A program made the translations under genes and the position numbers. 64,000 nt of DNA from Phycisphaerales bacterium AB-hyl4 (lineage in GTDB: Bacteria; Planctomycetota; Phycisphaerae; Phycisphaerales; Phycisphaeraceae): assembly GCA_041821185.1 (NCBI GenBank), contig JBGUBD010000004.1, positions 124,001 through 188,000 of the forward strand, given 5' to 3'. Positions within the stretch are counted from its first letter, which is position 1. Each line of letters opens with the position of its first letter. Shown piece after piece: positions 54,701-62,506 of the stretch. The notes beneath the pieces are model-generated. The model worked only from the letters and a program-made list of their open reading frames with translations, searched no databases and was not told the DNA's origin.

Positions 54701-55038
54701 TGCGCGTCGCACCCGCACAGGCCCCGGCACAGTACTTCCCGCAGGCAGACACGCACCAAAGCCCCGTGGCCAGCTTCGCACATCTCGAGGGCGAGCACGC
54801 GCCCGGCGTCGTCATCGACACCGTCAAGCTCGCTGAAGATGGCGATGGCATCGTGCTACGCCTGTACGAAATCCGCGGCGGCCGGGGCGAAGCCAACCTC
54901 GTATTCGACCGGCCCGTCTCGCATGTGGAAGAAACGGATCTGCTGGAACGAACGACCCAGACCCACGAAGCCACCGGCCGAGTACGACTCCGCTTTACAC
55001 CGTTTCAGATTCGCACCGTAAAAGTCCGCCTGCGATAA
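51796..55038 (+). CDS. Alpha-mannosidase (GH38)
   Basis: The 1080-residue length is normal for long bacterial GH38 enzymes. ATG 51796 overlaps the regulator's stop codon; ATG 51870 would also leave the family domains whole. N-terminal beta domain to about 250; catalytic domain with HCIGHAHIDLAWLWPVRE (about 267; zinc-binding His and Asp), WLPDVFGYSAALPQI (about 384; nucleophile Asp) and LLNQFHDIIPGSS (about 580; zinc-binding His). A helical bundle and C-terminal beta domains follow. No signal peptide is visible, so it trims alpha-mannosides in the cytoplasm after uptake. It is the only gene besides the regulator in this operon. Confidence 0.95.
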   Translation: MTTIPKDTIAAESASPASLNAGSPMIEYAPTIDQHQAERLLNDVLRPQVFTDLIPLNVAVHQCDSPIGYDAAISQDYRSVDLNFNWGPVWSTAWFRLRGEVPRTFANQDFRLLFDTGTEALCWWDGKPYQGVELHRQDVKLPASVRPGQSLEVFIEAACNHMLGIGPLYGDPGRIGDLARTQAGTLKQAHLACYHPHRAAMVNEFEMLLDLARSLPSDTSRARQLNRAIRQVCQAIRRDQFDVAIACARHIIGRMLDVAGEADRNTAHCIGHAHIDLAWLWPVRESKRKCARSFSTVLRYMERHPEYRFIQSQAQAYEWVREQYPDLFEQIKQRVATGQWEAGGAMWVEADCNVISGESLVRQILKGTRYWQQHFDVEQRYLWLPDVFGYSAALPQILKQSGLDAFFTQKISWNQFNKFPHHSFNWVGIDGTSIPAHFFPTDNYNSTNTPKELTHGDRNYKQAGSSPHFLQVFGYGDGGGGPTEPMIERIRRAPDTAGLPKTRFSRVDEFVDILVDDAPNLPEWVGELYLELHRGTYTTQARCKKFNRLGERLLQDVEFAQCLGGDTADERAELDRLWKLLLLNQFHDIIPGSSIQWVYDDALRDYKDILTSGNELLTRAMQRITPSDGAGEAATQADEAVLVLNSGSHDRDAVLCMPTDADSAGRSWQMNDGEHLTTQAVHDFDQRQQMLVQMRDVAPLSATLIAPSSKSAADHGTPPSRVRVDGLTLENELLKVRLNDEGQVTSLIHRPTGREAIKADEPANQLMLYEDFPADWDAWDIDIGYLGQGGPLDSPVECEIIEQGPVRVAIEFRRAIGKASECVQRVQVTAGLPYVEFHTQVNWRESHRLLRALHPVDIHADYATYEIQFGHVRRPNHFNTSWDYARFEVAAQRWMDLSETGFGVALLNDCKYGHSCHRHVMGLSLLRSPKSPDPEADMAVHEFRYALMPHDGFDAGAIVEAAEQLNQPLRVAPAQAPAQYFPQADTHQSPVASFAHLEGEHAPGVVIDTVKLAEDGDGIVLRLYEIRGGRGEANLVFDRPVSHVEETDLLERTTQTHEATGRVRLRFTPFQIRTVKVRLR

Positions 55039-55084
55039 GGCGAGCGACCACAACCTGAAAATTGCAAATCGCCCTGCGTCACGC

Positions 55085-56464
55085 TCAGCCCATCAACTCG
55101 CGTTGAATCGCTTCCGAGCCGACACGCAGGGGCATCGTCGCGCGATGCTCCGCCTCGCCACGAATCATGCGTGTCGCCTGACCGACAAGCCAGAGGTAGT
55201 GATCCGACGGCAGCCCCTTGTATGTGCGAAAGACACTCTCGCCCACCGGCGGATCGTTGGTGACCTTGAAGATCTGCGTGCCCTCATCGATCTCGTCAAA
55301 CATCGCCTGGTAAACCATCGGCGCCCCCATCTCGCGCAGCGCCGCGTATTGCGACCAGAGAAACTGCCCTCCAAGCCGGGGAATCTGCTGGTCGGACGAG
55401 AGGCCCTTGAGATTCACCCAGCTGAAGCCGGGGAACACGACTGGCAGGTATGTCTGCCCGCGACCTTGACAGTAGTTCAGGTCGGGTTGCCAGAACAGTT
55501 CCGCATGCTCCGCGACATCGCTCGGATTGCGGAATCGCCCGACCGTCCAAGGTGAAATGATGTCCGCCTTCGCGAGCACGGCAGGCAACGCCCGGTCACT
55601 GCTCGCGTCGCGCTCCTGCTCGCGCCAGCCGGTCGGCACGCCGAGCATCAGCGTCACGCCACCATACTGTGGGTCGTTCTTGAAAAACTCGATCAACTCG
55701 TCACATTCCGCGACCGAGTACCGCCGACGATCCCCGAACCCCACGCCCCACACCGCCACCACCGGCCGATCGTCGTGATGCAGGTATTGCCGATCATCAT
55801 CGCGCCGCAGAAAGCCCAGGTCGTCCACCAGATGACGCCAGTCAGCCTTGACGCGCTCCATCTCCCCGGCGCCCATGCCGCTGAGGTCGTACATCACCGC
55901 ATACGCTCGGCCGTGCCGGTTGGCCGACGCGCGACAATGCTGCAAAACGACGTCATTCGAGTCGCGCCGCGCAATGCCTTCCTCGCCCGGCCGGGCAACC
56001 TCGACCACGAAGCGCTGCACGAACACGCCATCAATGCCGTAGTCTTTCATCCAGCGAAAGTGGCGGTCGACGGTCTTGGGATGCTGCGAGCTGAACGCGT
56101 ACGCCGTCGATCCGTCGGCATGACGGAACGGCGTCGCGAACTTTTCGTCGTCGTCAAATTCCGAAAGGTCAGGCCAGAAGTCAATCGTGCAATGGCCCGG
56201 CTCGAATCGGTCGCCTTTTACGTAATGCTGCCACCCCAGCCCGCTGCCATCACCCGGGCTGCGAAACCACCCCTGGTAGCCACACATCACCTTGCCGTGC
56301 AGCCCCTTCGGATCAACGCGCGCCCCCGCCGGCGACGCCGAAGTCGTCGCCATGGCCATCGCATCGCCGCCGACACGTGACCCCACAACGCCACCCGCCG
56401 CCAGCAACGTCATGGCAGCAGCGGAAACGCGGTGATGAAACTCCCTGCGGGTGATCAAAGACAT
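55085..56464 (-). CDS. Exported GH71/GH99-like endo-alpha-mannosidase-type hydrolase
   Basis: Start ATG 56464 follows AAAGGAG. A twin-arginine-like leader (SLITRREFHHRVS, then a hydrophobic stretch) precedes the mature part. The 459-residue protein shows GLHGKVMCGYQGWFRSPGDG and WKHYVKG-like WQHYVKGDRFEPGH near residue 75, then DYGIDGVFVQRFVVEV (barrel strand), VVAVWGVGFGDRRRY and YQAMFDEIDEGTQIFK, the order seen in GH71/99-like proteins. GH99 enzymes cut inside alpha-mannan or N-glycan chains. It is convergent with the alpha-mannosidase, which fits a shared substrate. The gap between them is 46 bases. Confidence 0.78.
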   Translation of the reverse strand: MSLITRREFHHRVSAAAMTLLAAGGVVGSRVGGDAMAMATTSASPAGARVDPKGLHGKVMCGYQGWFRSPGDGSGLGWQHYVKGDRFEPGHCTIDFWPDLSEFDDDEKFATPFRHADGSTAYAFSSQHPKTVDRHFRWMKDYGIDGVFVQRFVVEVARPGEEGIARRDSNDVVLQHCRASANRHGRAYAVMYDLSGMGAGEMERVKADWRHLVDDLGFLRRDDDRQYLHHDDRPVVAVWGVGFGDRRRYSVAECDELIEFFKNDPQYGGVTLMLGVPTGWREQERDASSDRALPAVLAKADIISPWTVGRFRNPSDVAEHAELFWQPDLNYCQGRGQTYLPVVFPGFSWVNLKGLSSDQQIPRLGGQFLWSQYAALREMGAPMVYQAMFDEIDEGTQIFKVTNDPPVGESVFRTYKGLPSDHYLWLVGQATRMIRGEAEHRATMPLRVGSEAIQRELMG

Positions 56465-56538
56465 TCGCAAGTCTCCTTTCGAAGGGCTAAACAAGCAGAT
56501 TGAACGGGACTGGACGGGTTGACACCAATTTTAAATCT

Positions 56539-56545
56539 TATACCA
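56539..56545 (-). promoter_or_regulatory. TGGTATA element upstream of the GH71/99-like gene
   Basis: The minus strand reads ATGGTATAAGAT here, 75-80 bases before the start. It shares TGGTATA with elements at 50622 and 56673, all in the mannosidase/phosphatase region. Confidence 0.35.
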
Positions 56546-56672
56546 TGTATGTACAAAAAATAGCAAGTCGTTCTACCTGAAACATTCGATTTTTAGATGA
56601 ACCCCCTTAAATCAGGGTCGATACAGCGAAACACAGCGGTTGCGGAAGAAACATCCATGCGAATTTAGATTG

Positions 56673-56685
56673 TTTTGGTATAGAA
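56673..56685 (+). promoter_or_regulatory. TTTTGGTATAGAA element upstream of a phosphatase gene
   Basis: It lies about 55 bases before the start at 56738 and matches the element at 50622 except at one base within the shared 13. The divergent gap 56465-56737 holds this and the 56539 element and no gene. Confidence 0.4.
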
Positions 56686-56737
56686 CCACTTTCATTCCGC
56701 TTCACCACAGCCCGGTTGACCTCGCGGGAGTCCCATC

Positions 56738-58375
56738 ATGCGATTCATGCTCTTGATCGTCGGCTGGCTGCTGGCCAGTGTTCTTGCAAACCTCAACCCC
56801 GCCGCCGCCGAAGAGGCTGAGCCCCGCCCGCAGTTGCGCATCGCCCTGCTCGCCGACCCGCACATCTCCGTGCGACCCGACGCCGCCGAGCATCGCCGCA
56901 ACTTCGAACGCATCATCGAAAAGGTCAACGCCGAGCAGGTCGACGCCGTGCTCATCGCCGGCGACTTGACCACGCACGGCTTCCGCATGGCCGTCGAAGA
57001 TTTCCAGGGCTACATCGACCGCCTCGATGCCCCCGTCCACCTCGTGCCGGGCAACCACGACATCGGCAACAAGCCGCTGCCCGATCGCGAAACCAACCTC
57101 TCCAATGACCGCCTCGCCCACTACGAGTCCGCCTTCGGTCCATCGTTCTACGAAGCCCGACTCGCTTCCGGCGTCCGCCTCGTCGCCCTCAACAGCCTGC
57201 TCATGGGCACCGATCTCCAGCGCGAGCCGGACCAGTGGGCCTTCCTCGAAGAATCGCTCGCCGAGCCCGCCGACAGCTACACCATCGTGATGACCCATCA
57301 CCCGCCGTTCGTCGAGCAACCCGACGAGCCGAACGACTACTTCAACATCGAACCCGAATCGCGCAGCCGGCTGCTCGCACTGCTTGCCCGGGCCGAGGTC
57401 GATCTGCTCGTCGCCGGCCACACCCACCGCCCGCTCGAACACGAGCATGACGGCACCCGCCACATCATCGCCCCTGCGATCTCCTTCGGCCTGCCGCACG
57501 ACCAGCAACCCGAAGGCTGGACGCTGCTCACCCTCAACGCCGACAACTCGGTCACGCGCGAAGACCGCTTCCTCGCCCCCGAAGAAGCGGAGGTCGACGA
57601 AGACTGGCTCGCGAAGCTGGAGACGATCGCCCCCATCGCTGTGATGCCCATGGCCGAGCCGGGCAACCGTGTCGCCCGCTTCTTCCGTGACCGCGGCGTC
57701 GAAGAAGTGCTCGCCCCGCTCACCGGCGAACAGATGGTCGACGAAGAACACTTCACACCCGACCGCTATCCCGTCACGCTCTACCTCTCCGGCGAGGCGT
57801 TCCGCCGCAGCGTCCATGAGCCGGGCGACGTCGAACGTGCCCTGCTGCGTTACCTGCGGGCCGGCGGCGTGCTGGCCGTACTGCCCTCGCTGCCGTTTCC
57901 CTTCTATGCCGACGAGCGAGGCGAAGAGGTGCTCAGCGCCGGGCGATTCGGCCTCATGCTGCTGGCCAGCGGCGAACAGGAAGGCGACGCCTTCGGCTTC
58001 GAACGCCCCGAAGAAGACGAGCAGCTCCGCTTCATCGTGCACGATGCCACCCTCCGCGAGCTGGGCCTGCCCGAGTCGCTCGACTACCCCGAGCAGGGCG
58101 ATCAACGCTGGCGGCCCCAGGTCGAACTGCGCAGCCGCGACGAGTACGAAGCGTTGATCTCGCTCGTGGATGAAGAAGGCCGCGCCCGCGGCGACGGCGC
58201 GGTATTCACCGAGCACTTCAACCTGCGCGGCGAACCGACCGGCCGAACGCTCTACGTCGCCTCCGTGCTCACGCACGTTCATCCGCAGCGCGACACGATC
58301 ATCGAAGGCATCCTCACGTTCCTCGTCCAACGCGTCCGCGCCGATGCCGATGCACCGGCCACCGCGGACGAGTGA
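56738..58375 (+). CDS. Secreted metallophosphoesterase with extra C-terminal domain
   Basis: The 545-residue protein has a signal peptide (MLLIVGWLLASVLANLNPAAA) and a calcineurin-like core (about 32-300): LLADPHISVR, IAGDLTTHGF, PGNHDIGNKP, MTHHPPFV and AGHTHRPLEH. It is a paralogue of the Tat-exported enzyme at 49434. Residues 310-545 form an additional alpha/beta domain (GDVERALLRYLRAGGVLAVL, RPQVELRSRDEYEALISLVD) that the paralogue lacks; it is not recognised, though GGVLAVLPSLPFPFY hints at a GATase-like fold. It heads a plus-strand run of three phosphatases. Confidence 0.85.
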   Translation: MRFMLLIVGWLLASVLANLNPAAAEEAEPRPQLRIALLADPHISVRPDAAEHRRNFERIIEKVNAEQVDAVLIAGDLTTHGFRMAVEDFQGYIDRLDAPVHLVPGNHDIGNKPLPDRETNLSNDRLAHYESAFGPSFYEARLASGVRLVALNSLLMGTDLQREPDQWAFLEESLAEPADSYTIVMTHHPPFVEQPDEPNDYFNIEPESRSRLLALLARAEVDLLVAGHTHRPLEHEHDGTRHIIAPAISFGLPHDQQPEGWTLLTLNADNSVTREDRFLAPEEAEVDEDWLAKLETIAPIAVMPMAEPGNRVARFFRDRGVEEVLAPLTGEQMVDEEHFTPDRYPVTLYLSGEAFRRSVHEPGDVERALLRYLRAGGVLAVLPSLPFPFYADERGEEVLSAGRFGLMLLASGEQEGDAFGFERPEEDEQLRFIVHDATLRELGLPESLDYPEQGDQRWRPQVELRSRDEYEALISLVDEEGRARGDGAVFTEHFNLRGEPTGRTLYVASVLTHVHPQRDTIIEGILTFLVQRVRADADAPATADE

Positions 58376-58470
58376 ACGCACACTGATTTCCGGATGGCGG
58401 CCCGTCGCCTTGAATGCCTGGTGCACGTCCGCGCCATCCAAGCACTGTTTCACACATAGGGAACGATGCG

Positions 58471-59763
58471 ATGCTCAAACGACCGATCGAATCAACCGGC
58501 GGGCTCGCCCGCTCGCTCACGCTCCTGCTCGCGCTGGTGGCCCTCACCCCGGCTGCCAGAGCCAACGATCCGCTCGCGCTCTATCTCACCTGGCAGCAGG
58601 ACCCTACCACCACCATGACCGTGCAGTGGCATACGCTCATGGACGTCAGCGCCACGTCGCTGATGTACCGCCCGCTGGGTGAAACCACCTGGCAGACGCA
58701 GTCCGGCGCCTACACCCCCTTCCCCGACACGCCCCGACACATCCACGCCGTTGAGATCACCGGCCTCGATCCCAATCGTGACTACGAGTTTCGCCTGCCC
58801 GGCTACAGCGACACCTACAAGTTCCGCACCATGCCCGCCGACTCAAGCCAGCCGATCAACTTCGTCGTCGGCGGCGACATCCGACAGAGCCAAAGCCGAT
58901 ACCGCGACATGCACGACCAAGTCGCCAAGCTCGACCCCATGTTCGCCGTAATCGGCGGCGACCTCGCCTACGACGACGGCCGCGCCGACCGCGTCAACAA
59001 CTGGCACCAGTTCTTCGACGCCTGGCGCGACCGCATGGTCACCCCCGACGGCCGACTCATCCCCATGCTCCCCGTCGCAGGCAACCATGAACTCACCGGC
59101 GGCTACACCGACTCAAACGACCCCAACGCCGGCCGAACCTACTTCTTCGACCTCTTCAAATTCCCCGGACAGCCCGGCCCCGTCGCCATGGACTTCGGCA
59201 ACTACCTCAGCCTCGTCACCCTCGACACCGGCCACTTCGTCCCCGTGCCTGAACAGAACGAATGGCTCGACGAAACACTCGCCGAGCGACGCGAGCGCGA
59301 CGTCGACCACATCCTCCCCATTTATCACATCCCCGCCTACCCCTCGTCGCGCGATTTCGACCACCGTCGCATCACCGAGGTCCGCGACGAATGGACCCCC
59401 ATCTTCGACAAGTACGACATCGACATCGCCTTCGAGCACCACGACCATGCTTACAAGCGAACCCCGCGCATCCGTGCCGGCGAAATCGACCCCACCGGCG
59501 TGCTCTACATCGGCGACGGCGCATGGGGGGCCTCAACGCGAGATGTCCACGACCCGGACGAAGCATGGTGGCTCGACGAAGCCGCCAGCGTCAACCACGT
59601 CATCCACATGACCATCCTCGGCGAATACCGCTTGCTTCAGGTCATCGACATCAACGGCAACATCATTGATGAGTATGGCTTTATCCCGGAGCCCACATCA
59701 GCGGCACTGCTGCTCGCCGGTGGGCTGAGCCTGTTCGCCCGTCGACGACGACAGTCGGCTTGA
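58471..59763 (+). CDS. Surface-anchored purple-acid-phosphatase-like enzyme with PEP-CTERM tail
   Basis: Start ATG 58471 gives a signal peptide (SLTLLLALVALTPAARA) and 430 residues. A fibronectin-like domain (about 30-115; ALYLTWQQDPTTTMTVQWHT) precedes the phosphatase core with VGGDIRQSQSRY, IGGDLAYDDG, AGNHELTGG, IYHIPAYPS and FEHHDHAYKR. The C-terminus carries FIPEPTSAALLLAGGLSLFA then RRRR, the exosortase signal. So this enzyme should be sorted to the cell surface, unlike its paralogues at 41013 and 59869, which lack the tail. Confidence 0.88.
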   Translation: MLKRPIESTGGLARSLTLLLALVALTPAARANDPLALYLTWQQDPTTTMTVQWHTLMDVSATSLMYRPLGETTWQTQSGAYTPFPDTPRHIHAVEITGLDPNRDYEFRLPGYSDTYKFRTMPADSSQPINFVVGGDIRQSQSRYRDMHDQVAKLDPMFAVIGGDLAYDDGRADRVNNWHQFFDAWRDRMVTPDGRLIPMLPVAGNHELTGGYTDSNDPNAGRTYFFDLFKFPGQPGPVAMDFGNYLSLVTLDTGHFVPVPEQNEWLDETLAERRERDVDHILPIYHIPAYPSSRDFDHRRITEVRDEWTPIFDKYDIDIAFEHHDHAYKRTPRIRAGEIDPTGVLYIGDGAWGASTRDVHDPDEAWWLDEAASVNHVIHMTILGEYRLLQVIDINGNIIDEYGFIPEPTSAALLLAGGLSLFARRRRQSA

Positions 59764-59770
59764 ACAAATC

Positions 59771-59820
59771 CCCCCATCGGTCGACCATCCGCCCCCCGTG
59801 CCGGCCGATGGGGGTCTTTT
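59771..59820 (+). terminator. Intrinsic terminator after the PEP-CTERM phosphatase
   Basis: CCCCCATCGG (59771-59780) pairs with CCGATGGGGG (59805-59814), followed by TCTTTT. It separates two phosphatase genes, so the second may need its own promoter or be expressed at a lower level. Confidence 0.75.
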
Positions 59821-59868
59821 GTCTCACTCGCGCCCCGACGTTTCTGCCTAGATTTGGAGTGCTGCCCG

Positions 59869-61074
59869 ATGAAACATATCCGCGTACTGATCTTCATGCT
59901 GATGCTTGCAATGCTCGGCGGGCCTGCTCATGCCGAGCCGTTCGACCCGCCCGCGCTCTACCTCACCTGGCAGCAGGACCCCACCACTACCATGACCGTG
60001 CAGTGGCACACGCTTGACGACAGCCGACCAAGCGAACTGGCCTACCGCCAGGCCGACGACCATGACGCCCCTTGGCAGCAGGCGATCGGCGAGCACTGGC
60101 CCTTCCCCCACACCGACCGCTTCATCCACGCGGTCGAAATCGTCGACCTCGAGCCGAACACCGACTACCTGTTCCGCTTCACCGACGCCGGCCCTGAGTA
60201 CCGCTTCCGCACCATGCCCGCCGACGCCAGCGAGCCGGTCGTCTTCGTCGTCGGCGGCGACCTGATGCATCGACGCACGTGGATGGAAATCGTCAACGAG
60301 CAGATGGCTGCCCGCGAACCCATGTTCGCTGTACTCGGCGGCGACCTCGCCTACGAAGACGGCCACCCCGACAAGGTCGACCGCCTCTTCGACTTCTTCG
60401 AAGCCTGGAAAAATACCGCCGTCACCCCCGACGGTCGAATCATTCCCATGATCCCACTTATCGGCAACCACGAAGTCGACGGCGGCTGGCAACGCGACCG
60501 CGCCAAAGCACCGTTTTTCTACGACCTGTTCACCATGCCCGGCTGGCCCGGCTACGCGACCCTCGACTTCGGCGATTACCTCAGCCTTATCATCCTCGAC
60601 TCCGGCCACATCATCCCCGTCGACGGCGAACAGAGCGACTGGCTCGACCAGCAACTCGCCGAGCGTCGCGAGCGCGGTATCACGCACGTCTTTCCAGTCT
60701 ACCACGTGCCCGCCTACCCCTCCGTCCGACACTTCTACGACGGCCGAAGCCGCGACGTCCGCAACCACTGGCCACCCATCTTCGACAAGCATGATGTCGA
60801 TATCGCCTTCGAAAACCACGACCACGCCTACAAACGCACGCACCGCCTCCGCGACGGCCAGGTCGACCCCACCGGCACGCTCTATGTCGGCGATGGCGCC
60901 TGGGGCGTTCAGCTTCGACCCGTCAAAACCGGTCCTGAAGAAGAAGTCTGGTACCTCGACGAAGCCCACAGCATCCACCACGTCATCATCGTCACGCTTC
61001 ATGAGCAGGATCGCTGGCTCGAGGCGATCGACAACGAGGGCAAAACGTTCGATCGCTACCCGCCTGAGGAATGA
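59869..61074 (+). CDS. Secreted purple-acid-phosphatase-like metallophosphoesterase
   Basis: Start ATG 59869 follows GGAG and gives a signal peptide (VLIFMLMLAMLGGPAHA). The 401-residue protein has a fibronectin-like domain (about 25-110) and the phosphatase core with VGGDLMHRRTW, LGGDLAYEDG, IGNHEVDGG, VYHVPAYPS and FENHDHAYKR. It is a paralogue of the genes at 58471 and 41013, sharing LYLTWQQDPTTTMT exactly, and has no PEP-CTERM tail. It probably works in the periplasm-like space. Confidence 0.87.
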   Translation: MKHIRVLIFMLMLAMLGGPAHAEPFDPPALYLTWQQDPTTTMTVQWHTLDDSRPSELAYRQADDHDAPWQQAIGEHWPFPHTDRFIHAVEIVDLEPNTDYLFRFTDAGPEYRFRTMPADASEPVVFVVGGDLMHRRTWMEIVNEQMAAREPMFAVLGGDLAYEDGHPDKVDRLFDFFEAWKNTAVTPDGRIIPMIPLIGNHEVDGGWQRDRAKAPFFYDLFTMPGWPGYATLDFGDYLSLIILDSGHIIPVDGEQSDWLDQQLAERRERGITHVFPVYHVPAYPSVRHFYDGRSRDVRNHWPPIFDKHDVDIAFENHDHAYKRTHRLRDGQVDPTGTLYVGDGAWGVQLRPVKTGPEEEVWYLDEAHSIHHVIIVTLHEQDRWLEAIDNEGKTFDRYPPEE

Positions 61075-61139
61075 GCGGGGGCCTCGGCCGTGCTTCGGAC
61101 TAGACCAGACCGCCAAACAGCCCTTTGTGGTAAAAAAAC

Positions 61140-61168
61140 TTGAATAATAGACCGATATAGGTTATTCT
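61140..61168 (+). promoter_or_regulatory. Possible promoter for the regulator at 61204
   Basis: TTGAAT (61140-61145), a 17-base spacer, then TATTCT (61163-61168), 35 bases before the start. A TTTGTGGTAAAAAAA stretch just upstream (61124-61138) resembles the element at 50622. Confidence 0.4.
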
Positions 61169-61203
61169 CTGAGGCGTTACACGCTTCTATGAGGGTATCT
61201 TAG

Positions 61204-62301
61204 ATGTCCAAGGCCAAGCAGATTGAGCGGATTCTGGAACGCCGTATCCGCCACGGGGACTACCTGCTCAAGGAGTTGCCCGCGGAGCGGGAGCTGGCAG
61301 AGGAAATTGGCGTTTCGCGAATGACCGCACGCAAGGCCGTGCAGTTCCTCGTCAAGAAGGGGTTGTTGCAGCGCCAGCCCAACGGTCGGCTGGTCGTCAG
61401 CCGCGAAGCGGAGACGCGCCTGCTCCATGTCGCGTTTCTCGTGCCCTCGCTGGTATCCAGCGATGTCGAACAGTGGCGCCTGGCACTTGATCGCCTGGCT
61501 GAGAAGTTCAACATGGTCACCCGGACCATTCTCTATGTGCACTGGGACGACCCGGTGCTGCTCGACGCCGCCGAGGGCCTCGACGGCATGTTCCTCATCC
61601 CCAACTGCGAGCCGATGCCCGACCGCATCATGGAGCGCCTGCGCACCGCCGGCCGATCGCTGGTCATCCTCGGTCAGGACATGAGCACGCTGGGCCTGCC
61701 CTCAATCAACCTCTTCCCCGCCGTCGTCGTACAGCAATTGCTCGACCACCTCGCCGAGCTGGGCCACCGTCACATCGACTGCTTCAACGTCCAGACCGTC
61801 GACCCCGTGGTGCGCGCCCGCATCGACCAATGGAACCTTTGGCGTGCCAGCCACCGCATGGCCGGCCGCGTGCTCGGCGAACCGATCGAACCCTACGAAC
61901 AACCGCTCATGTCCGCCTACAAGCAGATGGGCAAAATCCTTGATGAAGGCAAGCTCCAGGGCACCGGCCTGCTATGCCTCACCGCGCCAGCCGCCATCGG
62001 CGCCGCCCGCGCGATGGCCGATCGCAACATCCAGGTCGGCAAAGATATTTCCGTCTGCGTCATCAACGACGAGGGCCTCGCCCGCTTCATGACCCCCTCG
62101 CTGACCTCGATCGAAACCCCGGACCCCACGCCCTACCTCTCCGTCTGCCTCGACTGGCTGAGCGGCTCCAACGACCAGTGGGTCGGCTCACTCCTGCTCG
62201 AACCCAGCCGACTGCCGCTTTTCGTCGGCAGTTCCACAGGCCCCGCGCCCACCTCTAACCTTTCTGCCGCAAAAGATCGCGACCACGCCGACACCAAGTA
62301 A
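61204..62301 (+). CDS. GntR/LacI-type regulator, paralogue of the one at 50702
   Basis: Start ATG 61204 follows GAGGG. The 365-residue protein has a GntR domain (AERELAEEIGVSRMTARKAV) and a LacI-type sensor (LYVHWDDPVLLDAAEGLDG, VILGQDMSTLGLPSINL, LAELGHRHIDCFNVQTVD). These line up without gaps with the 50702 protein over most of the chain, including the recognition helix, so the two may share operators and perhaps ligands. It follows three phosphatase genes on the same strand and has its own promoter. Confidence 0.9.
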   Translation: MSKAKQIERILERRIRHGDYLLKELPAERELAEEIGVSRMTARKAVQFLVKKGLLQRQPNGRLVVSREAETRLLHVAFLVPSLVSSDVEQWRLALDRLAEKFNMVTRTILYVHWDDPVLLDAAEGLDGMFLIPNCEPMPDRIMERLRTAGRSLVILGQDMSTLGLPSINLFPAVVVQQLLDHLAELGHRHIDCFNVQTVDPVVRARIDQWNLWRASHRMAGRVLGEPIEPYEQPLMSAYKQMGKILDEGKLQGTGLLCLTAPAAIGAARAMADRNIQVGKDISVCVINDEGLARFMTPSLTSIETPDPTPYLSVCLDWLSGSNDQWVGSLLLEPSRLPLFVGSSTGPAPTSNLSAAKDRDHADTK

Positions 62302-62506
62302 TACAGCCTCAAGTCATCACTAGCGCGTGGCCTCACCCCGCCTTCCCTCCCAAGGGGAGGGCGGAGCCATCGTTGCGGGTTACGAACCCGATGTTGATAC
62401 GAATTGCACTCCTGATACCTCCACGTACCATCGCGACGCGTTTTGTCGTCTCAGGCGGCTCCTCGGCGAGGTGGAGGATGCGGGGTTGCACGGCTCGCGA
62501 CATCAG

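Noticed and set aside
56702..58453. 583-codon minus-strand frame opposite the phosphatase
   Set aside because: Longer than the real gene but repetitive Val/Gly/Asp-rich, typical of antisense high-GC frames.
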